Source: Chryseobacterium sp. R2A-55
GTDB taxonomy: Bacteria > Bacteroidota > Bacteroidia > Flavobacteriales > Weeksellaceae
Length of the DNA: 64,000 bases
Assembly (NCBI RefSeq): GCF_021401085.1
Contig: NZ_JACBFP010000009.1
Span: 1 to 64,000 of the forward strand
Reading direction: 5' to 3'
Position numbers and translations under genes: made by a program. The notes under the pieces are model-generated. The model made no database searches and had not been told where the DNA came from. It worked only from the letters and a program-made list of their open reading frames with translations. The number at the start of each line of letters is the position of its first letter. The first letter of the stretch is position 1. Below, piece by piece: positions 9,370 to 16,665 of this stretch.

Positions 9370-9861
9370 ATGGAAAAAGAACTCTCATCAATCGTGAAGG
9401 TACGTTTCAGTGATTGTGATCCAATCGGTCACCTCAACAACGTGAAATATTTAGAATACATGCTCAATGCAAGAGAAGACCATGTGGAAAACGGTTACGG
9501 CTTCACTTATGAAGAATACACCCGCAAAACAGGCTGTACATGGATTACCATTCAAAATGAAATCGCCTATCTGAAAGAAGTACGTTACAACGCGAAAGTG
9601 ATGATTTCAAGCAAAACCATTGAACTCAGCGACCGCCTTTCAAAAGTGGAAATCCTGATGAAGAGCGAAGACGGAAAAACCATCCACAGCATTTTGTGGC
9701 TTACCGTCATTTATTTCGACATGAAAACCCGGAAATCAGCGGTGCAGCCTGAAGGAACCCAACAGCTTTTCAGGAAATTCCTGGTTGATTTGGAAGAAAA
9801 GGATTTTCAAACCAGGGTAGCTACTTTCAGAAAACAAAATAAAGCCCTTCGAGCATTATGA
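9370..9861 (+). CDS. Acyl-CoA thioesterase, hot-dog fold (4HBT family)
   Basis: This 163-residue protein shows the 4-hydroxybenzoyl-CoA thioesterase signature VRFSDCDPIGHLNNVKYLEY, with the likely catalytic Asp17 and the GHLNN helix start. Such enzymes hydrolyse acyl-CoA thioesters in the cytoplasm; the substrate cannot be told from sequence. The motif begins at residue 11, so the ATG at 9370 is the only reasonable start. The stop overlaps the rfbD start by four bases (ATGA), which points to translational coupling, although no functional link between the two activities is evident. Confidence 0.85.
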   Translation: MEKELSSIVKVRFSDCDPIGHLNNVKYLEYMLNAREDHVENGYGFTYEEYTRKTGCTWITIQNEIAYLKEVRYNAKVMISSKTIELSDRLSKVEILMKSEDGKTIHSILWLTVIYFDMKTRKSAVQPEGTQQLFRKFLVDLEEKDFQTRVATFRKQNKALRAL

Positions 9862-10742
9862 AAAACTTGAAATTAAAGAAAATTCTGGTCATTGGAGCAA
9901 ACGGTCAATTAGGAAACTGTTTCCGAAAGATTGCTACAGATTTTGAAGACCGTTATGAATTTAAATTCACAGATTCCCAAACTTTAGATATCACAGATTC
10001 AGAAAGTGTTTCCGACTTTTTCTATGATGAAAAACCGGATTTCTGCATCAATGCATCTGCATATACCGCAGTGGATTTGGCTGAGTCTGAACCTGAAAAG
10101 GCATTCGCGGTAAATGCAGAGGGAGTTGCCCATTTAGCTGAAGCCTGTGAAGAAAACAACTGCATTTTGATCCATATTTCCACTGATTATGTTTTTGATG
10201 GCGAAACCAATATTTCCTACTCCGAAGACGATTTTACCAATCCCCAGGGAATTTATGGGGCTTCCAAACTGAAAGGCGAAGGACTTGCATTAGACATTCA
10301 TCCCCAAACAATCATTATCAGAACGTCATGGCTCTATTCAGAATTCAACAGGAATTTTGTAAAAACTATGCTGCATTTGTTTTCAACAAAAGATGAACTG
10401 GGAATCGTTTCCGATCAATTTGGTCAGCCAACCAATGCCAACGATTTGGCAGAAGCGGTGATGAAAATTATCGAAACCGGCCACAAAACTTTCGGCATAT
10501 TTCATTTTTCAAACGAACCTGAAACATCCTGGTTTGGATTTGCCTCAAAAATTGCCGAATTTTCAGGTTCCAAAATAAAGTTAAATGCAATCACGACCGA
10601 CCGCTTTCCCACCGCGGCAAAAAGACCGAAACGAAGCACGATGTCTTTGGATAAAATAGAAAAATATTACGGAATTGAACCGAAAAACTGGGAAAATTCT
10701 CTGGAAGAATGTATGGAAATCTTAGCAAAAAACAATTTATGA
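9858..10742 (+). CDS. rfbD: dTDP-4-dehydrorhamnose reductase
   Basis: This short-chain reductase of 294 residues carries out the last step of dTDP-L-rhamnose synthesis, reducing the 4-keto sugar with NAD(P)H. It has the nucleotide-binding motif GANGQLG (13-19), the STDYVFDG segment and the catalytic YGASK (about 133-137). No rfbA, rfbB or rfbC gene is near, so here it stands outside a rhamnose operon; a related extended-SDR activity is possible but the match to RmlD is good over the full length. It is coupled at both ends by ATGA overlaps, to the thioesterase before it and to a secreted protein after it. Confidence 0.88.
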   Translation: MKNLKLKKILVIGANGQLGNCFRKIATDFEDRYEFKFTDSQTLDITDSESVSDFFYDEKPDFCINASAYTAVDLAESEPEKAFAVNAEGVAHLAEACEENNCILIHISTDYVFDGETNISYSEDDFTNPQGIYGASKLKGEGLALDIHPQTIIIRTSWLYSEFNRNFVKTMLHLFSTKDELGIVSDQFGQPTNANDLAEAVMKIIETGHKTFGIFHFSNEPETSWFGFASKIAEFSGSKIKLNAITTDRFPTAAKRPKRSTMSLDKIEKYYGIEPKNWENSLEECMEILAKNNL

Positions 10743-11416
10743 AAAAGTTCATTTTTTTGTTTTTAATGATGTTCGCAACCGGAAGTTTTGCGCAAAATGT
10801 CATTCTAAGCAAAGTTGAAAAAAGCCATTCCAATTCGAATAAAATTTTCTATAAAATTAATCCAGAAATGGGTGCTGCCGAATATCTTGGCGAATTGGAA
10901 GTTCAGGGTTTTTCCGGAAATGATGCCGAAGTTTTTGGCAAAGTTTATAAAAAGGCAAAAGAAATTGGGGCGAACGCATTTTCCTGGAATCCGTTCGAAT
11001 CGGTGGACGGAGCGAGTCAAAAGTTTGATCCGGTGCACTACAGACTAAACCTGTATTATGTTGCACCGGATGATCTTCCGAAAGAGGATAATGTGATTTA
11101 TCTGATTTCTTCGCCAGTAAAAAAGCAGACGATTTCTATTGATGGCAAAAAAACAGATTTTGAGCCCAGAACATTCCGAAAATTGAACCTGGATTCAGCA
11201 GGAATTACCACCATTTCTACCAGAAAACTTTTGGGATCTACCATCAAGGTTTCTGCCCAGCAAAATCAGCCGGTTCAGTACTTTCAGTTGTCGGCATTCT
11301 CCGTCAATAATAATCCGTACGGAACAGCCGGAATCAATTTGAAATCGGGCGATATCATCAAACTGGAACAGTCTTTCGGACAATTTTTGACCACGATTTA
11401 CCAGTCCGCAGAATAG
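10739..11416 (+). CDS. Secreted protein of unknown function
   Basis: A 225-residue protein with a clear signal peptide (MKKFIFLFLMMFATGSFAQ). I do not recognise its family. After the signal there is a mixed alpha/beta region with a repeated Glu-Val/Lys pattern, a segment GANAFSWNPFESVDG and a C-terminal beta-rich part (TISTRKLLGSTIKVSAQQNQ). No catalytic motif, membrane helix or lipobox is seen, so a soluble periplasmic location or one attached to the outer membrane is likely. The start at 10739 overlaps the rfbD stop (ATGA) and gives a well-formed signal peptide; a longer reading from 10709 would bury it. The gene is probably co-transcribed with bshB1, 47 nt downstream. Confidence 0.75.
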   Translation: MKKFIFLFLMMFATGSFAQNVILSKVEKSHSNSNKIFYKINPEMGAAEYLGELEVQGFSGNDAEVFGKVYKKAKEIGANAFSWNPFESVDGASQKFDPVHYRLNLYYVAPDDLPKEDNVIYLISSPVKKQTISIDGKKTDFEPRTFRKLNLDSAGITTISTRKLLGSTIKVSAQQNQPVQYFQLSAFSVNNNPYGTAGINLKSGDIIKLEQSFGQFLTTIYQSAE

Positions 11417-11431
11417 AGAAAACAAAAAGCA

Positions 11432-11458
11432 TTGAACCTATCGAACCCTTTGAACCAA
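11432..11458 (+). repeat. Three imperfect 9-nt tandem repeats before bshB1
   Basis: TTGAACCTA, TCGAACCCT and TTGAACCAA stand head to tail and end 5 nt before the bshB1 ATG. They cover the place where a ribosome binding site would lie. Role unknown. Confidence 0.6.
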
Positions 11459-11463
11459 GAATT

Positions 11464-12183
11464 ATGAAAGTAGATATTTTAGCAATCGGCGCTCATCCAG
11501 ACGATGTGGAATTGGGATGCGGCGGAACTCTGGCAAAGCTGATTTCCGAAGGAAAAACGGTTGCCATCGTAGATTTGACTCAAGGCGAACTCGGAACCCG
11601 CGGAACTAATTTCACGCGTGCCGAAGAGTCTGCGGAAGCCTCAAAAATCCTGGGACTTTCCGCCAGAGAAAACCTGAAGATGAAAGACGGATTTCTCTTA
11701 AACAATGAGGAACACCAGATACAGATTGTGAAGATGATCCGGAAATATCAACCGGAGATTATTTTTGCAAACGCCATTGATGACCGCCATCCGGACCACG
11801 CAAAAGCTGCGAAATTGGTTTCAGACGCCTGTTTCCTTTCAGGTTTGGTAAAGATAGAAACCGTTTCAGAAGGAGAAAATCAAAAACAGTGGCGCCCAAA
11901 ACAGGTTTTTCATTACATTCAGTGGAAGAATATAGAGCCAGATTTTGTGGTGGATATTTCAGATTTCATGGCAAAGAAAATCGAAGTTTGTCTTGCCTAC
12001 AAAACCCAATTCTATGATCCAGAATCAAAAGAGCCCATGACTCCGATTGCGACCAAGGATTTTCTGGAAAGCCTCACTTACAGGGCGCAAGATCTGGGTA
12101 GGCTTTCCGGTGTTGAATTTGCGGAGGGCTTCACCACGGAGAAACTTTTGGCGCTGAAAAATTTCGAGGGAATAATTTTGTAG
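11464..12183 (+). CDS. bshB1: Bacillithiol biosynthesis deacetylase BshB1
   Basis: This LmbE/PIG-L family zinc deacetylase of 239 residues removes the acetyl group from N-acetylglucosaminyl-malate, the second step of bacillithiol synthesis. The metal-binding motif AHPDDVE is at residues 10-16 (His11, Asp14), and a second motif, HPDH, near 110-113 supplies further ligands. The sequence QGELGTRGT is typical of the BshB1 branch rather than of mycothiol enzymes. BshA, which makes the substrate, is encoded about 7.6 kb away on the other strand, so the pathway genes are split. BshC is not in the window. Bacillithiol is the main low-molecular-weight thiol in many Bacteroidota. Confidence 0.93.
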   Translation: MKVDILAIGAHPDDVELGCGGTLAKLISEGKTVAIVDLTQGELGTRGTNFTRAEESAEASKILGLSARENLKMKDGFLLNNEEHQIQIVKMIRKYQPEIIFANAIDDRHPDHAKAAKLVSDACFLSGLVKIETVSEGENQKQWRPKQVFHYIQWKNIEPDFVVDISDFMAKKIEVCLAYKTQFYDPESKEPMTPIATKDFLESLTYRAQDLGRLSGVEFAEGFTTEKLLALKNFEGIIL

Positions 12184-12206
12184 TTTTCGCAAAAGTAGTA
12201 TATTTG
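12177..12206 (+). promoter_or_regulatory. Promoter of tRNA-His
   Basis: TTTG at 12177-12180, an 18-nt spacer and TATATTTG at 12199-12206 match the Bacteroidota -33/-7 pattern. The mature tRNA starts 12 nt after the -7 box. The -33 box overlaps the end of bshB1. Confidence 0.75.
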
Positions 12207-12217
12207 CAAACCCAAAC

Positions 12218-12292
<75 letters not shown>

Positions 12293-12302
12293 CAAAATGA
12301 AA

Positions 12303-12331
12303 ACGTGCTGAATTTCAGTGCGTTTTTTTTT
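12303..12331 (+). terminator. Intrinsic terminator of tRNA-His
   Basis: ACGTGCTGA and TCAGTGCGT pair over nine positions (two G-T pairs) with a 3-nt loop and run into nine Ts, 10 nt after the tRNA. Confidence 0.85.
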
Positions 12332-12344
12332 GTGCGAAGCATCC

Positions 12345-12370
12345 AAAAAAAAGCATCCGTTTCGGGATGC
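12345..12370 (-). terminator. Intrinsic terminator of the DUF3276 gene
   Basis: Read on the minus strand, GCATCCC and GGATGC form a stem followed by eight Ts. It lies just after the DUF3276 stop and faces the tRNA-His terminator. Confidence 0.85.
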
Positions 12371-12381
12371 TGCTTTTCGTC

Positions 12382-12720
12382 TTATTCAATCTCGTCGTCT
12401 GATTCTATGGTGAATGAACGCGATTTGTAGTCCTTGTCATGTTTCTCTGAAATCACATCTTCCCCTTTTTGGCTGATGATGAAATCAGTAGATTCTTTGA
12501 ACATTTCTTCAAAACTCTTGAAATCCTCTTTATAGAGATAGATTTTATGTTTCTCGAAAGTGGGTTCCCCATTCTCGCTGAAATTCTTTTTGCTTTCAGT
12601 AATGGTCAGGTAATAATCTCCCGCTTTGGTTTCGCGCACATCAAAGAAATATGTTCTTCTGCCTGCTTTCAACACCTTTGTGAAAATTTCGTTTTCGTGG
12701 CGTTCCTTGTAATCACTCAT
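12382..12720 (-). CDS. DUF3276 family protein (PUR-alpha-like nucleic-acid binding)
   Basis: This 112-residue protein is the Bacteroidota DUF3276 family, whose members have the PUR fold known from eukaryotic Pur-alpha and from Borrelia BpuR, single-strand DNA/RNA binders. Visible family features are the opening FTKVLKAGRRTYFFDVRETK, the strand YYLTITESKK and the acidic end (ESDDEIE). A nucleic-acid binding, possibly regulatory role in the cytoplasm is likely but the target is unknown. It is a single-gene unit with its own promoter (12750-12779) and terminator. Confidence 0.85.
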   Translation of the reverse strand: MSDYKERHENEIFTKVLKAGRRTYFFDVRETKAGDYYLTITESKKNFSENGEPTFEKHKIYLYKEDFKSFEEMFKESTDFIISQKGEDVISEKHDKDYKSRSFTIESDDEIE

Positions 12721-12749
12721 TTTTCGATATATTTTGAAATCTTGTATAA

Positions 12750-12779
12750 CAAATATATAAGATTTCTTTTAATTGCAAA
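12750..12779 (-). promoter_or_regulatory. Promoter of the DUF3276 gene
   Basis: On the minus strand TTTG (12779-12776), an 18-nt spacer and TATATTTG (12757-12750) give a full -33/-7 promoter, 30 nt upstream of the ATG. Confidence 0.78.
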
Positions 12780-12833
12780 ATAATTTTTAACTTTTTGTTA
12801 AGAAAATTTTGGAATCCATGCAGATTTCGCATC

Positions 12834-14495
12834 CTACGCCGATTCTGTATTTTGTATTTCTGTGAGATTCAGGAGTTTATCTGCCTTGTTCGCGGTTGAT
12901 TCGCGGTGGGTGATGATGATGGAAGTGGTGCTTTGGAGTTCGTTTTCAATGTTTTGAAGGATGTTTTCTTCAGTCTCGGTATCCAAAGCGGAAAGGGAAT
13001 CATCAAAAATTAGGATTTTGGGCTGCTTAATTAAAGCTCGAGCAATAGCGATTCTTTGTTTTTGTCCTCCGGAAAGCATCACCCCTCTTTCGCCGACCAT
13101 GGTTTTGTATTGGTCTTTGAATCCTGCGATGTTTTTATGCACATCCGCTTTTTTTGCGAATTCTTCCACCATTTTCAGGTTGGGATGATCTATGGCAAAA
13201 GCGATGTTGTGCTCAATCGTATCTGAAAAAAGAAAACTTTCCTGCGGAATATAGCCGATGAATTTCCGGTAATTTACCAGATTGTGATCTTTCAGGTTTT
13301 TTCCGTCGATGAGGATTTCACCTTCAGTGGGATCAATCAATCTTGCCAGCAAAAGTGCAATCGTAGATTTTCCACTTCCGGTTTTTCCCATAATGGCCAA
13401 AGAAGTTCCGGCTTCAACTTTGAAACTTAGGTTCTCCAACGCTTTAATTCCTGTATTTGGATAAACGTAGGAAACATTTCTAAATTCAATATCGCCTTTA
13501 ATTGGGTACACTTCATGATTGGTGTTGATGATTTCAGATTTCATATCCAGAAATTCATTAATTCTCGCCATCGAAGCTTCCGCTCTTTGATTTACCGAAG
13601 TTACCCAGCCGACCATTGAAAACGGCCAAATCAAAATGTTAATGTAAAGGAAAAAGTCGGCTATTTTACCCACTGTAAGCTCATTCGCCATATACCTTTG
13701 TCCGCCAATCAGAAGAATGACCACATTCAGCAAACCGATTACAAAAAGAATAATCGTAAAAAAATACGCTTCCGTTTTCGCTAAATCCAGTGCTTTATCC
13801 TGATAATCTTTAACCTTAATTCCGTAATTATTTTCAATGTATTTCTCCTTTGCAAAGAACTTGATCACCCGAATCCCGGAAAAGCTGTCCTGTACAAATG
13901 TAGAAACTGCCGACTGGCTTTTTTGCATAATTTTGGATTTCCGGTTGATGATGGAACTCACTTTATAAATCACAAAAGACAAAATCGGCAATGGAAGAAG
14001 CGACCACAATGTCATCGAAACATTCGTGTTGAGCATGTAGATACTCGTGATAATCAACAAAATCAGCAAATTCACCACGTACATTACACCTGGACCTAGG
14101 TACATTCGTACAGCAACTACATCTTCGCTCAAACGGTTCATCAAATCACCAATCGTAGTTTTTTTGAAATCCGTTAAAGACAACTCCTGATAATGAGTAT
14201 AGATTTTGTTTTTAAGTTCATATTCGATTCTCCTGGAAGCCACGATAATCGTCTGCCTCATCATAAACGTGAAAAACCCTGTAAGCAAAGACGATCCCAC
14301 GATAATTCCCACATAAATCAGAACCTGTTTGTTGAATCCCAATTGTTCTGTTTGCGAAATGGCATCCACCGATTTTCCGACAAACTGTACTTTGTAAATA
14401 TTGAAAAAATTACTCGCCACAATGAACAGAAATCCCCAAAACAAAAGGATTCTGTGTTTCCAGAAATAAGGATTTAGGGTATTTAGTGCGTTCAT
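12834..14495 (-). CDS. ABC exporter, fused permease and ATPase (MsbA/Mdl type)
   Basis: A half-transporter of 553 residues: six membrane helices over about the first 310 residues, then an ATPase with Walker A GKTGSGKST (about 370-378), Q-loop YIPQES, signature LSGGQKQR (about 473) and Walker B ILIFDDSLSALD. The usual catalytic Glu after Walker B is Asp, as in MdlA/MdlB-type exporters, which often pair with a partner subunit; no partner is encoded nearby. The substrate is unknown. The start is set at 14495 because the -7 box at 14529-14536 lies between this ATG and the next possible start at 14684. Divergent from nusB. Confidence 0.88.
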   Translation of the reverse strand: MNALNTLNPYFWKHRILLFWGFLFIVASNFFNIYKVQFVGKSVDAISQTEQLGFNKQVLIYVGIIVGSSLLTGFFTFMMRQTIIVASRRIEYELKNKIYTHYQELSLTDFKKTTIGDLMNRLSEDVVAVRMYLGPGVMYVVNLLILLIITSIYMLNTNVSMTLWSLLPLPILSFVIYKVSSIINRKSKIMQKSQSAVSTFVQDSFSGIRVIKFFAKEKYIENNYGIKVKDYQDKALDLAKTEAYFFTIILFVIGLLNVVILLIGGQRYMANELTVGKIADFFLYINILIWPFSMVGWVTSVNQRAEASMARINEFLDMKSEIINTNHEVYPIKGDIEFRNVSYVYPNTGIKALENLSFKVEAGTSLAIMGKTGSGKSTIALLLARLIDPTEGEILIDGKNLKDHNLVNYRKFIGYIPQESFLFSDTIEHNIAFAIDHPNLKMVEEFAKKADVHKNIAGFKDQYKTMVGERGVMLSGGQKQRIAIARALIKQPKILIFDDSLSALDTETEENILQNIENELQSTTSIIITHRESTANKADKLLNLTEIQNTESA

Positions 14496-14528
14496 AATTT
14501 GTATTCGGCCATCTTCGATATGGTGCTG

Positions 14529-14536
14529 CAAAAATA
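14529..14536 (-). promoter_or_regulatory. -7 box for the ABC exporter
   Basis: On the minus strand TATTTTTG matches TAnnTTTG and lies 34 nt before the chosen ATG. Confidence 0.6.
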
Positions 14537-14669
14537 AGAAATGTATTTTGGTTGTGGAGAATATTCGCTGATTTGGTTTTCTCTTGCCGGAGCTTCGCTG
14601 GAAAATCTCCTCCGCCAGTTGCGCCAAATCTTTGTTCGGGTACCGGGTTTCCATCTTCCAACTTTTTCC

Positions 14670-14677
14670 TATCTTTG
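14670..14677 (+). promoter_or_regulatory. -7 box for nusB
   Basis: TATCTTTG matches TAnnTTTG. It lies 23 nt before the ATG at 14700 and rules out the earlier in-frame start at 14541. Confidence 0.6.
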
Positions 14678-14699
14678 CAGCCATAAAAAGTTCTTTGAA

Positions 14700-15605
14700 A
14701 TGTTAGGAAGAAGACAAATCCGCGAAAAAGTTGTAGAATCGCTGTATTCTTATCACCAAAATCCCATCAAGTTTGATGTTTTAGAGAAGAATATGTTCTC
14801 GGAAATCGAGAAAATTTATCACCTCTATATTTATCAGTTGAATTTTTTGGTCGCGTTAAAAGATTTGGCAGAAAGGCAAATTGAAATCGGGAGAAACAAA
14901 TACCTGAAAACGGAAAACGAAATCAATCCCAACCAAAAATTCATCAACAACCAAATCCTGAAAAAAATTGAGGAAAATGATGAACGTCTTGATTTCACCT
15001 CGAAACATCAGGAACTGAAATGGGACATCTACGATGACCTTTTGGTAAAGACTTTCCAGCGAATGACTGCTGGGAAACGTTACCAGGACTTCATGAAGGA
15101 AGAAGGCTATTCTTTTGCGGAAGATCAAAAATTCATCGGGAAACTGTTTTTGAGATATATTGCAGAAAACGAAGATTTCCATGATCACTTGGAAGAAAAG
15201 GAAATGAGCTGGGCAGATGATTTCCACATCTCGAACTCCATGATCCAGAAAACGATTGGCTATTTCCGGGAAGAGGAACCAAGCCACACCTTGATCAAGA
15301 TGATTAAAGATGATGAAGATCGCGAATTTGCTTCAAAACTTCTGAGACAGACCTTAAACCATTGGGAGGAAAGCGAAAAGAAACTGGAATCCAAACTCGA
15401 AAACTGGGATATGGACCGGATTTCTCTGATGGACAAAATCATTTTGATCGCCGCGATTACTGAAATTGATTTTTTTCCATTAACTCCTGGACGAGTAATT
15501 ATCAACGAATATATCGAGATTTCCAAAGTCTTCTCTACCGACCGCTCCAATATTTTCATCAACGGAATTTTAGACAAATACACCAAAGAAGTAAACCGAG
15601 ATTAG
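14700..15605 (+). CDS. nusB: Transcription antitermination protein NusB
   Basis: This 301-residue protein begins with the NusB helix (GRRQIREKVVESLYSYH) and has the typical C-terminal core (WDMDRISLMDKIILIAAITE, then INEYIEISKVFSTDRSNIFING). E. coli NusB has 139 residues; Bacteroidota members carry a long insertion between the first helix and the core, as here. NusB with NusE/S10 binds boxA RNA and supports rRNA antitermination. The start at 14700 fits both the promoter box and the family N-terminus. A DUF1573 lipoprotein and yajC follow on the same strand. Confidence 0.92.
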   Translation: MLGRRQIREKVVESLYSYHQNPIKFDVLEKNMFSEIEKIYHLYIYQLNFLVALKDLAERQIEIGRNKYLKTENEINPNQKFINNQILKKIEENDERLDFTSKHQELKWDIYDDLLVKTFQRMTAGKRYQDFMKEEGYSFAEDQKFIGKLFLRYIAENEDFHDHLEEKEMSWADDFHISNSMIQKTIGYFREEEPSHTLIKMIKDDEDREFASKLLRQTLNHWEESEKKLESKLENWDMDRISLMDKIILIAAITEIDFFPLTPGRVIINEYIEISKVFSTDRSNIFINGILDKYTKEVNRD

Positions 15606-15692
15606 TGAGCCAGAATAAAAAAGTTTAGAATATGTTCTTACTTTGCTGTTTTATTGGCCATCCACGTTTTGAAAACATTACAAAAAATAAAA

Positions 15693-16169
15693 ATGAAAAA
15701 TTTAGTTAAACTATTACCGCTTATTGCAGCACTTACCTTGACAGGGTGCAAAAAAGACCAGAAAGCTGATCAGCTCATTGAAGAAACAAATTTGGTGGAA
15801 ACACCTGCTGTAGCCACGCAAGACGAAATGGTGAAAGAAGCACAGTCTAAACCGCTTACTACACTGGCTCTATCAGAATCCAACTTCGAATTCGGGAAAG
15901 TGAAAAAAGGAGAACATGTGCAGCATGTGTATGAAGTGACCAATACCGGAAAGAATCCGTTGATCATTTCGCAGGTTAAACCTGGATGCGGATGTACTGC
16001 ACCTGATTATACCAAAGATCCAATTCTTCCGGGACAAAAAGGATCGATTACTTTGAAATTCGATTCCTCCAATTTTGATGGCTTGGTCAACAAACAGGCA
16101 GAAGTTTTTGCCAATGTGGAAAAAGCGCCGATCGTGATTACTTTTTCTGCAGATGTGCAGCCTAAATAA
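15693..16169 (+). CDS. DUF1573 domain lipoprotein
   Basis: A 158-residue protein with a lipoprotein signal (MKNLVKLLPLIAALTLTGC, lipobox LTGC) and one DUF1573 domain, an immunoglobulin-like fold seen in ASH/MSP-type proteins. The domain is marked by NFEFGKVKKGEHVQHVYEVT, the Cys pair in VKPGCGCTAPDY and the closing strand ITLKFDSSNFDG. The function is unknown; it is very common in Bacteroidota, often close to yajC as here (18 nt). The ATG at 15693 gives a compact signal peptide, better than the upstream start at 15654. Confidence 0.85.
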   Translation: MKNLVKLLPLIAALTLTGCKKDQKADQLIEETNLVETPAVATQDEMVKEAQSKPLTTLALSESNFEFGKVKKGEHVQHVYEVTNTGKNPLIISQVKPGCGCTAPDYTKDPILPGQKGSITLKFDSSNFDGLVNKQAEVFANVEKAPIVITFSADVQPK

Positions 16170-16187
16170 CCCTAATAAAATTTAATA

Positions 16188-16517
16188 ATGATAACAATAT
16201 TTTTACAGGCAGCTGGAGCACCAGAAAGTTCGATGATGCCTACGCTTTTGATGATGGGCGCTATGTTCGTGGGATTCTATTTCCTGATGATCCGTCCACA
16301 GATGAAAAAGGCAAAACAGGAAAAAAACTTCCAGCAATCGCTGAAAGTTGGAGCCAGAGTGGTTACAACTTCCGGAATGCACGGAAGAATCGCACAAATC
16401 CAAGATGATGGTGTGATTATCGAAACCCTTTCGGGAAAATTAAAATTTGAAAAAGCGGCAATCTCCAGAGAATTTACACAGCAGAGATTTCCGGATACTG
16501 CGGAAGAAAATAAGTAA
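16188..16517 (+). CDS. yajC: Preprotein translocase subunit YajC
   Basis: A 109-residue protein with a single membrane helix (MMGAMFVGFYFLMI) and the conserved boundary MIRPQMKKAKQEKNFQQSLKVGARVVTTSGMHGRIAQI split across it; the cytoplasmic SH3-like domain follows. YajC associates with SecDF in protein export. secDF is not in the window. It is the last gene of the nusB-DUF1573-yajC group, followed by a terminator. Confidence 0.9.
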   Translation: MITIFLQAAGAPESSMMPTLLMMGAMFVGFYFLMIRPQMKKAKQEKNFQQSLKVGARVVTTSGMHGRIAQIQDDGVIIETLSGKLKFEKAAISREFTQQRFPDTAEENK

Positions 16518-16540
16518 GATCTTCGCCAAGAAATTTTAAG

Positions 16541-16567
16541 GCAATCGTTTTTCGGTTGCTTTTTTTG
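16541..16567 (+). terminator. Intrinsic terminator after yajC
   Basis: GCAATCG and CGGTTGC form a 7-bp stem (one G-T pair) with a 5-nt T-rich loop, followed by seven Ts. Confidence 0.85.
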
Positions 16568-16598
16568 TTTTAGGATTTCAAGGATTTTCCCAGAATTT

Positions 16599-16654
16599 TT
16601 TGCCGCGAATTCACGAATAATGCACAAAAAGATTATTTGTGCATCGGTGGATAT
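16599..16654. repeat. Degenerate flavobacterial-type intergenic palindrome
   Basis: A stretch beginning TTGCCGCGAATTCACGAATA contains a perfect 9-bp inverted repeat, ATGCACAAA (16620-16628) and TTTGTGCAT (16636-16644), and then CGGTGG. It resembles the short palindromes of the type GCCACGAAT...ATTCGTGGC found between genes in flavobacteria. It lies between the converging yajC and transporter genes. Confidence 0.5.
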
Positions 16655-16665
16655 CTGAATGGAAA

